A stretch of 5,525 nt of DNA, taken from positions 1 through 5,525 of the forward strand of contig JAHEEB010000354.1 of NCBI GenBank assembly GCA_024640925.1. The letters run 5' to 3'. Within the stretch, counting starts at the first letter, position 1. Each line of letters opens with the position of its first letter. The DNA is from Bacteroidota bacterium (GTDB lineage: Bacteria > Bacteroidota > Bacteroidia > Bacteroidales > UBA10428). The notes beneath the pieces were generated by a model. It did not search any database. It was given only the letters and a program-made list of their open reading frames with translations, and was not told where the DNA came from. Positions 1 through 5,525 of the stretch are shown here, one piece after another. Made by a program: the position numbers and the translations under genes.

Positions 1-863
1 CTGCTTTCGTTATATTTCGAATTTATCGGTTTCCCAAGTGGATTACTTTTTGACCAACGACCTCTCTCTTTTTTCGCGACAAATATATCGGCATTCTCCT
101 GGCTGTAATTTGATAAATACAATTCATTTCCATCATATGAAATTGAAGTGGTGTAGTAATCGCCCGTTGAACCTAATTGTGTTGTCACATCAACAGGAGA
201 ACTCCAACTACCATTTGAATAAGTTGATGAGAGAATCCGATCCTTCGATTCTCGAAAAGAAGTAAAAACCAAGGTCTTTTGATCTCCGCTAAGTACTGGA
301 TTATAATCTGAATATTTTGAATTAACGACTCCGCCAATGTTCTTCTGTTCTACTGTTACTGGTTTTTCTAGACCAGCTCTTGTAAGGGCAAGACCATTAG
401 TTCGACGATATATAATATCCTGAGCCTTTTCATCGGCTCCAACATATGAAAGATACTTATTGTATGCATTAGAGGCTTCATCAAGTTTGTTAGTCCTATG
501 ATACGAATCGCCCAATAAGATCCATGCTTCGGGTGAAGCACCATCTGATTTAAAATTGCCTGCCTCGTAATTCGGAATTACATTAGTTATTGCTTTTTCC
601 AGATATTGTAATGCTTCACCTTCCTCTCCAGGAATATTTAAGTAAGACTGCCCGGCCCGATAATTAAAATTAGCATTGTCTGGTTGAGTATTCAACAGTT
701 TAACGTATAGCCTTGCAGCCTTCTGATATTCACCTAACCCAAGGTAATATTCAGCATCGATAAAATCGCTCTTTTCAGTGTTTGATAACTGAGAAAATAC
801 ATTCTCCTGAAAAATGCCACAAAGGATAAAAAGAATGGCTATTTGATATCTCTTACCCATCAT
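1..863 (-). CDS. Exported TPR / PD40 beta-propeller protein, 3' end cut by window edge
   Basis: An uninterrupted minus-strand frame runs from ATG at 863 to the left edge with no stop, giving 287 complete codons. Two ATGs are adjacent (863 and 860); either could be the start, and both give the same signal peptide. Residues 1-24 form a signal peptide with a hydrophobic core (IAILFILCGIF) and likely cleavage FS|Q. TPR-like helices follow at about 33-62, 64-94 (with YLNIPG) and 111-142. PD40-type strands follow at about 187-212 (NPVLSGDQKTLVFTS) and 236-263 (SISYDGNELYLS, ending NADIFVA); the third blade begins at the edge. Its role is unknown; the family suggests a periplasmic protein-protein scaffold. 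It starts 17 nt after the stop of the upstream paralog, so it is probably in the same transcript. Unlike the two full-length paralogs, the visible mature part has no cysteine. Whether it ends in an OmpA domain cannot be seen. Confidence 0.93.
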   Translation of the reverse strand, partial: MMGKRYQIAILFILCGIFQENVFSQLSNTEKSDFIDAEYYLGLGEYQKAARLYVKLLNTQPDNANFNYRAGQSYLNIPGEEGEALQYLEKAITNVIPNYEAGNFKSDGASPEAWILLGDSYHRTNKLDEASNAYNKYLSYVGADEKAQDIIYRRTNGLALTRAGLEKPVTVEQKNIGGVVNSKYSDYNPVLSGDQKTLVFTSFRESKDRILSSTYSNGSWSSPVDVTTQLGSTGDYYTTSISYDGNELYLSNYSQENADIFVAKKERGRWSKSNPLGKPINSKYNES

Positions 864-880
864 AATGAGAAATTGTTTTT

Positions 881-2170
881 CTATGGAACTGCTAAAAATG
901 TTTTGGTTTCAATGTTATAAATATCAGCTATACCTGTCTCCGGATCTATAATAGAATATAATCCGGACATACAGCCCTCGCGGACAATATAGAATAAATC
1001 GTCGCGGGTAGTGCTTAAAGAATATCCAACATTACGAGGTGTAGACCATTCATTGTTTTCGAAATACGAATAAAAAATGTCGTAACCTCCCATGTTAAAA
1101 TGACTCTTTGAACTAAAAAAGATGGTTTTACCAGAATTACATAAAACCGGAGTCTCTTCATCTTCATCAGAATTAATTACATCTCCGATATTTTTTGGTT
1201 TGCCCCAAAAGCCTTTAGAATCACGAATACTTATATATATATCTTTTCCGCCTTTTGTTCCCTGACGGTCGCTTACAAAGTAAATTGTATTATTATCAAC
1301 TCCAAAAGTTGCATAGGTTTCTTGCACCAATGTATTTATCTTGCCTGGAATTCGTTCAGCTTTTGTCCACTTATTATCTTTATAATAAGATATATATATA
1401 TCGGCATTACCATTTTCTTCCCTTGTCATCAAAAGAATTGTTCCGTCTTTATTTAGTGCTGTTGGATAAAAATCGCCATCAGAAACAACCTCTTCATTAA
1501 TGTTGAATGGCATTCCCCAGTCGCCACCAACGTTCTTCGACATAAAAATTGCATCATAGAACTTAAGGCCCCTGTTAAAAATTAATGTATTTCCATCGGC
1601 GGAAACAACAGGATTAAATTCAGAATAATCTGTATTTATTTTATCATTTAAACGGGTCTTGGTCATTTCGATAGGAGCATCTTGAATAATTTTTGCTCGT
1701 TCACAAGATTTAATCTCCTTTTCAACAACATTTAAATTATAGTTATGATAAAAGTAGGGAGAATCAATAAATTTTGCATAAACAGATAAAGCTTCATCAA
1801 GCTTTCCTGCCATTCTGTATGCATTTCCAAGGTAAAACATTGAATGTAGGGGAGCATTTCTTTCAAAGAAATCATTTACGCGGTAATCATTTTTGGGTAT
1901 TGTATTACTAACAGCTTTTTCAAAATAAGGTACTGCAAAATATTCCAGTCCGGGAATATTCAGGTAACATTCTCCAACTTTGAAATTGTAATTGGAATTA
2001 TCATTGGATTTTTCCAATAGCTTTGAATAAAAATAAAGAGCTTCCTTATAATCTTCTCTTTCGAAAAAATATTGTCCTTCTTCAAAAAGCTCCTCTGGTG
2101 TCATTTTCTCCTGTTGAGAAAACCCAATGGTGAAAACACAACAAAACGATAATAAAAAAATAATTCTCAT
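881..2170 (-). CDS. Exported TPR / PD40 beta-propeller protein without OmpA domain
   Basis: Complete 429-aa protein. Residues 1-18 are a signal peptide with likely cleavage GFS|QQ, so it should reach the periplasm. TPR-like helices lie at about 25-56, 60-88 (GECYLNIPG) and 107-137. PD40 blades lie at about 184-211 (VVSADGNTLIF), 234-261 (NADIYIS), 284-314 (GGKDIYIS), 338-369 (MGGYDIFYS) and 388-420 (STTRDDLFYI, ending ADIYNI). The protein stops about ten residues after the last strand, where its neighbour continues into a linker and an OmpA domain. It should therefore lack peptidoglycan anchoring. Blades 1-2 are closest to those of the neighbour at 2329-4113 (SDGD, LLMTREE versus LLLTRED). 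The start is the only ATG available: an in-frame TAA lies 9 nt upstream, and no usable Shine-Dalgarno is present. It follows a terminator, so it probably has its own promoter and leads a transcript with the gene ending at 1. TPR and PD40 modules usually mediate protein contacts; no enzymatic motif is visible. Confidence 0.95.
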   Translation of the reverse strand: MRIIFLLSFCCVFTIGFSQQEKMTPEELFEEGQYFFEREDYKEALYFYSKLLEKSNDNSNYNFKVGECYLNIPGLEYFAVPYFEKAVSNTIPKNDYRVNDFFERNAPLHSMFYLGNAYRMAGKLDEALSVYAKFIDSPYFYHNYNLNVVEKEIKSCERAKIIQDAPIEMTKTRLNDKINTDYSEFNPVVSADGNTLIFNRGLKFYDAIFMSKNVGGDWGMPFNINEEVVSDGDFYPTALNKDGTILLMTREENGNADIYISYYKDNKWTKAERIPGKINTLVQETYATFGVDNNTIYFVSDRQGTKGGKDIYISIRDSKGFWGKPKNIGDVINSDEDEETPVLCNSGKTIFFSSKSHFNMGGYDIFYSYFENNEWSTPRNVGYSLSTTRDDLFYIVREGCMSGLYSIIDPETGIADIYNIETKTFLAVP

Positions 2171-2278
2171 ACCTGCATTTTATCGAGGGGATAAATTTAG
2201 TGAAAATCAGAATACTTTCTAATTTATTTAATAACAGTTTGTAACAAGATTTTTATATGTTGAGCTTAGTCATTTACC
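2171..2278 (-). promoter_or_regulatory. AT-rich spacer expected to hold the promoter of the 881-2170 gene
   Basis: The strong hairpin on its upstream side should end transcription of the preceding gene, so the next gene needs a promoter within these 108 bases; that is inference. A box reading TAAATTTA at 2199-2192 (minus strand) is one base off the Bacteroidota -7 consensus TAnnTTTG and lies 21 nt before the start codon. No TTG/TTTG -33 box is seen at the usual spacing, so the exact site is unproven. No operator or riboswitch-like fold was recognised. Confidence 0.3.
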
Positions 2279-2320
2279 AATCAATAAAAAAGTCGCATTA
2301 AAGCGACTTTTTTATTGGTT
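2279..2320 (-). terminator. Rho-independent terminator after the 2329-4113 gene
   Basis: A perfect 15-bp inverted repeat (2282-2296 against 2303-2317) with a 6-nt loop, containing the core AAAAAAGTCGC / GCGACTTTTTT. One G-T wobble and two further pairs extend the stem. Read on the minus strand it lies 8 nt beyond the TAA at 2331-2329, and the GC core is followed by a run of six T. Because the A and T runs flank the GC core symmetrically it could work in both directions, but no plus-strand gene needs it here. Confidence 0.88.
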
Positions 2321-2328
2321 TTTGGTCT

Positions 2329-4113
2329 TTATTTTATTCTTAATTGAGGGGGGACAATTTCTGCTCTTTTGATCAAAAGAGTCTTTTCATCAATTCCGGT
2401 AATTTTAAATTCTGCCCGGCGATTAAATGCGCGTCCTTCCGGATTATCTGAGCCATCGGGGTTTGCATTTATGGCAACTGGCTGGGTTTCGCCCATACCA
2501 ATAACTTCTATCCTTGAAGCATCAATACCTTTTTTAGTGAGGATTTTCATTATTGATACTGCCCTTCGCACAGATAAACTCTGATTATACTCCTCTGGCC
2601 CAAGGGCATCTGTGTTACCAACAATTGTAAGTTTAACTGTTGGATTATCTTTCATTAATTTTATGTATTTATCTAATTCTGCCAACGTTTGGGGCGACAA
2701 AGCGGAATTGTCAAACCCAAACAGAATTGGGCTTACCTCCAATTCAAAAACCCTGGTTGGTTCCTGAATTTTTGATGCTTCTGATTCCATGGGTACAGGT
2801 GTTACTTCTGCAATTGGTTCTTCTGCCGTTGGTGGCGGTGTAAAATCGACCATGTATATATCCCAGCTGCCTAAACCTCCATCTGCAATGCGTTGCATAT
2901 AGGCGACCTGACCAGTATCCCAGGGAAAATATAACAAATCTTCATCGGTTGTAGAAAGAGGGTAAAGTAAATTTTCGGGGTTTGCCCAACCAGTATCGTT
3001 TAAATGTGCAACAAAAAAATCATAGCCTCCCATATTTTTGTGGCCCTGAGAACTAAAATAGAGTGATTTACCATCCATAGTTACAAAGGGGGAATCTTCA
3101 TTTAATGAAGTATTAATCCCTTTTCCTAAGTTTTTAGGAGCACCCCATTCCCCGTTTTCCTGTAATATAGACGAGTAAATATCCATCTCCCCAACCCCTC
3201 CGGAACGGTTACTTGTAAAATAGATTGTATTACCATCCCTGGAAAAAGAAGCATGCGATTCCCAGAAACGACTATTGATGTTAGCGCTTATAGGTTCTGA
3301 TTTAGTCCATTGTCCGTTTTCGAATTTGCTTATTAGTATATCACTATCGAATTCATCTTCTCTTGTTAACAATAATGTTTTCCCATCGTAGGAAATACCA
3401 GTAGCCCATTGATCTCCATCAGACATAAGCTGAGGTGTTATGTTAATTGGCCTTGACCAGTTGCCATCACTCTTCTTATTGGACATAAGTATAGCCTCAT
3501 AAAATGGGAGTTTCGTCATAAAAACCATTATATTTCCGTCTCCCGAAACAATACAATTGTGATTTGATAAGCTTGAATTTATTGGAGAGGGTAAAAGATT
3601 AAACTTAACATAAATGGGATTATTCATATATTCCCTTGCAATATTACAAGCCTCAATTTGCTTATTCGCATATCCCTTCTCTTCTTTTGCAACATCGGGT
3701 AAAAGAGAGATATAAACATTATATGTTTCTATAGCTTTATCCAGATTGTTAACGACCCGATATGCATTACCCAGGTAAAGATATACATCAAGCGGGGCAA
3801 ACTGTTCGTTAAGTGTTGAAGCAACATATTTTGATGACGCACTCAGACTGGCTTTTGTTAGATATTCGATGGATTTATTTTTTTGTCCCGGGATATTCAA
3901 ATAACAAACCCCAATTTTATAATTTATGTTTGCATTGTTTTCATAACCTCTTTTAGAGACTTCAATGAAATCATGAAGGGCATCAACATATTCTTCTGCT
4001 GCAAGAAAGAACTCTGCATCGGCAAAATATTCCTTCAATGGTACATCTCGTTTCTGTGCACAAACAGATAGTGTCATTCCCAGAAAAACTGTAAAGAGTA
4101 AAAGTTGCTTCAT
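2329..4113 (-). CDS. TPR / PD40 beta-propeller / OmpA peptidoglycan-anchored periplasmic protein
   Basis: Complete 594-aa protein. Residues 1-19 are a signal peptide (likely cleavage CA|Q; Cys18 sits in a poor lipobox, with Val at -1). TPR-like helices lie at about 27-56, 63-92 (GVCYLNIPG) and 107-137. PD40 blades lie at about 184-212, 236-263 (DSDILIS), 284-315 (SNRSGG, DIYSS), 338-369 (MGGYDFFV) and 388-422. A Pro/Glu-rich linker (424-457) leads to an OmpA C-terminal domain (about 458-572). Asp502 in GNTDALG and Arg517 in LSVRRA match, at the usual spacing of 15, the pair that holds the diaminopimelate of peptidoglycan in OmpA-like domains. The domain ends in the Bacteroidota-style GSDNPEGR..NRR segment, followed by a 22-residue tail. 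It should sit in the periplasm, bound to cell wall, with TPR and propeller free for partners. The order resembles PorE of type IX secretion but lacks its CRD module, so the symbol is withheld. An in-frame TAA upstream and the signal peptide support this start. Confidence 0.96.
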   Translation of the reverse strand: MKQLLLFTVFLGMTLSVCAQKRDVPLKEYFADAEFFLAAEEYVDALHDFIEVSKRGYENNANINYKIGVCYLNIPGQKNKSIEYLTKASLSASSKYVASTLNEQFAPLDVYLYLGNAYRVVNNLDKAIETYNVYISLLPDVAKEEKGYANKQIEACNIAREYMNNPIYVKFNLLPSPINSSLSNHNCIVSGDGNIMVFMTKLPFYEAILMSNKKSDGNWSRPINITPQLMSDGDQWATGISYDGKTLLLTREDEFDSDILISKFENGQWTKSEPISANINSRFWESHASFSRDGNTIYFTSNRSGGVGEMDIYSSILQENGEWGAPKNLGKGINTSLNEDSPFVTMDGKSLYFSSQGHKNMGGYDFFVAHLNDTGWANPENLLYPLSTTDEDLLYFPWDTGQVAYMQRIADGGLGSWDIYMVDFTPPPTAEEPIAEVTPVPMESEASKIQEPTRVFELEVSPILFGFDNSALSPQTLAELDKYIKLMKDNPTVKLTIVGNTDALGPEEYNQSLSVRRAVSIMKILTKKGIDASRIEVIGMGETQPVAINANPDGSDNPEGRAFNRRAEFKITGIDEKTLLIKRAEIVPPQLRIK

Positions 4114-4249
4114 TATTATTGGGTTTAGTACAAAAAAATAAAATTAAGACAAATCTTATTCACCAGATGAAGAATAGGGAATAATTTTAAGTTCAAGGTA
4201 CAAAAAAAACAATAGTTGTCAAACCTCTTTTATTAAATGAATAAACAAT
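4114..4249 (-). other. AT-rich intergenic spacer between two OmpA-domain genes
   Basis: These 136 bases hold no gene. Reading on the minus strand from the upstream gene's stop there is a weak all-AT hairpin (4229-4234 with 4240-4245) and, 20 bases on, a run of eight T (4209-4202). Neither makes a convincing terminator. GTACAAAAAAA occurs twice on the plus strand, 70 bases apart (4128-4138 and 4198-4208). The spacer is long enough for a promoter, but no good TTTG / TAnnTTTG pair was found. Whether the two flanking genes share a transcript is undecided. Confidence 0.4.
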
Positions 4250-5525
4250 TTATGGTTTCGTTTTGAGTTTAAGCTCATCGGGTACTTCGTCTGAGTTGAT
4301 AATTTTAAGTTGTTCCTCATGAACTTTCACCTCAATGCTAACCCGCCTGTTGTACATCCTCCCTTTTTCATTATCTGAGCCATTCGAATTTCTATTAATG
4401 GCTACCGGATTCATACTTCCTTTGCCAAGAGTTGTAATTCTGTCAATGGAAATACCTTTTGAAATGAAATATTGTTTCACTTCAGCAGCCCTTCTCTCTG
4501 AAAGAATCTGGTTGTACGAATCGGCTCCGAGAGCATCAGTATGCCCTGAGACAATGATATTTAACTGTTTGAAATTCTTAAGCAAATTAGCCAGCGAATC
4601 TAACCCCGAAAAATATTTCGGTTGAATGACATAACTGTCAAAAGAGAATAATATATCCGGAACATAAATAATTGTTGGGGATTTTTTTGATATTGTTCTC
4701 CATTCAGGCGAATCAAGAGTAAGTTCATCTATGGAAGATTGAGGATCAACAACAATGGTCTGGGTTGCCAGTATGGCATCGCTATAAAAGAAGTTAATCT
4801 TGTAACTTCCTGTTGGTAACACAAAACTATATGATCCATCCTCAAGTGTTATGTCCTCATGAACAATCATGCGTGTTGTATCGTTCGTTACGTCATATTT
4901 TACCGGTTTCTGAGTTATTGTATCGGAAAATAAAAGTTTACCCTGAACATATAATTTTGGCGTAACTGAGTTTTCGTCAAGGATAACTTTGTAAATCTGG
5001 TACTTATTGCTGACCTTACTGTCAAGTTTATATATATAGGCTAATCCATTTTTCCCAAATGGACTAATATATTTATCGTCATCCGGGGATGAAACAGGAC
5101 TTCCAAGATTAACAGGTGCTCCAAAATGCCCCCCATTTCCTTTTGAAACAAATAAATCATATCCTCCCATGTTTAAATGACCTTGGGATGCGAAAAATAG
5201 TTGTGTCCCATCGGAATTGATATAAACGGCATCCTCATCGAAGGAACTGTTGATTTCTTTTCCAAGATTTACCGGATTACTCCAACTTTCTTCTGAAAGC
5301 TTTGTGGATACATAGATATCATTCCCTCCCTCTCCACCGGAACGATTACTACAGAAATATAGTGTTTTCCCATCAGATGAAAGCGATCCGGCAGTTTCAT
5401 TAAAAGGACTGTTAATGGGTTCGGGAAATTTCTGAACCTTATTCCATATTTTCTCCTGGTTTTTTGTTGTAAAGAATAATTCCGAACCGTTTCCAGGTGA
5501 ATATGTTGTTAAAATCATTGTAGAG
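4250..5525 (-). CDS. PD40 beta-propeller / CRD-like / OmpA protein, N-terminus beyond window edge
   Basis: The minus-strand frame is open through the right edge (424 complete codons) and ends at TAA 4252-4250. The ATG at 5518 is internal: the residues around it align inside the second PD40 blade of the neighbour (MILTTYSPGN against LLLTREDEF). By comparison, a signal peptide, TPRs and the first blade, roughly 245 residues, are missing. Counting that Met as 1, PD40 blades are seen at about 1-20 (part), 40-72 (SNRSGG, NDIYVS), 94-125 (MGGYDLFVS) and 145-180. A CRD-like beta-sandwich follows at about 187-260, with the hallmark DGSYSFVLPTGSYKI. The OmpA domain spans about 285-398, with Asp328 (GHTDALG) and Arg343 (LSERRA) as peptidoglycan-binding residues, then a 24-residue tail. 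The order propeller-CRD-OmpA matches PorE, which links the type IX secretion machinery to peptidoglycan, but many Bacteroidota paralogs share it. The presence of TPRs is inferred, not seen. Confidence 0.94.
   Translation of the reverse strand, partial: STMILTTYSPGNGSELFFTTKNQEKIWNKVQKFPEPINSPFNETAGSLSSDGKTLYFCSNRSGGEGGNDIYVSTKLSEESWSNPVNLGKEINSSFDEDAVYINSDGTQLFFASQGHLNMGGYDLFVSKGNGGHFGAPVNLGSPVSSPDDDKYISPFGKNGLAYIYKLDSKVSNKYQIYKVILDENSVTPKLYVQGKLLFSDTITQKPVKYDVTNDTTRMIVHEDITLEDGSYSFVLPTGSYKINFFYSDAILATQTIVVDPQSSIDELTLDSPEWRTISKKSPTIIYVPDILFSFDSYVIQPKYFSGLDSLANLLKNFKQLNIIVSGHTDALGADSYNQILSERRAAEVKQYFISKGISIDRITTLGKGSMNPVAINRNSNGSDNEKGRMYNRRVSIEVKVHEEQLKIINSDEVPDELKLKTKP

Noticed and set aside
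38..265. Plus-strand open frames (38-265, 1255-1500, 2369-2584, 2640-2843, 3883-4071, 4335-4625)
   Set aside because: All lie opposite well-supported minus-strand genes, and their translations show no domain, signal or composition of a real protein.
1228..1402. TA-rich microsatellite-like stretches near 1230-1240 and 1390-1400
   Set aside because: They lie in coding sequence and encode the repeated DIYIS strands of two propeller blades.
4128..4208. GTACAAAAAAA direct repeat 70 bases apart
   Set aside because: Mostly an A-run in AT-rich intergenic DNA; expected by chance and not linked to any known site.
4174..4225. TTTG, 19 nt, TACCTTGA as a promoter for the 2329-4113 gene
   Set aside because: The -7 part matches only four of the six fixed consensus bases, and such partial matches are frequent in AT-rich DNA.
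4202..4245. Weak AT hairpin and an eight-T run (minus strand) after the stop of the 4250-5525 gene, possible terminator
   Set aside because: The 6-bp stem has no GC pair and lies 20 bases from the T run; the only stem beside the T run is 4 bp.
5516..5518. ATG at 5518 as the true start of the last gene
   Set aside because: The frame stays open upstream and the residues align within the second propeller blade of the paralog; no signal peptide follows it.

Overview
The window looks like chromosomal DNA of a Bacteroidota member, probably of the Marinilabiliales/Bacteroidales or Flavobacteriia type. The DNA is AT-rich and starts lack Shine-Dalgarno sequences. All three visible signal peptides place Gln immediately after the likely signal peptidase I site. 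The encoded TPR / PD40 beta-propeller / OmpA architecture is characteristic of this phylum. No finer taxonomic placement can be supported from the sequence.

All coding is on the minus strand and covers almost the whole window. In the direction of transcription (right to left) there are four genes. (a) 4250-5525 is the C-terminal part of a protein with PD40 blades, a CRD-like beta-sandwich and an OmpA domain; its N-terminus lies beyond the right edge. (b) 2329-4113 is a complete 594-aa protein: signal peptide, TPRs, PD40 propeller, Pro-rich linker, OmpA. A strong rho-independent terminator (2279-2320) follows it directly. (c) 881-2170 is a complete 429-aa protein: signal peptide, TPRs and PD40 propeller, ending right after the propeller with no OmpA domain. 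(d) 1-863 is a 5' partial gene: signal peptide, TPRs and the first PD40 blades, cut by the left edge. It starts 17 nt after (c), so (c) and (d) are probably co-transcribed.

The four genes are divergent paralogs in a head-to-tail array. The three visible N-termini share an invariant YLNIPG motif in the second TPR, and the three visible late blades share an MGGYD motif. The two OmpA domains keep the Asp and Arg that bind peptidoglycan in this family, so (a) and (b) should be held in the periplasm on the cell wall. (c) would be a freely diffusing or partner-bound propeller. The closest characterised architecture is PorE of the type IX secretion system (TPR-propeller-CRD-OmpA), and TPR-PD40-OmpA proteins are also common beside PorP/SprF-like genes. 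A role as a periplasmic scaffold linking a membrane or secretion complex to peptidoglycan is therefore a reasonable inference, but no T9SS gene is visible here to confirm it.

No RNA gene, mobile element or CRISPR array was found, and no gene-free stretch exceeds 300 bases. The array is of moderate interest for its domain shuffling rather than evidence of a clearly new system.
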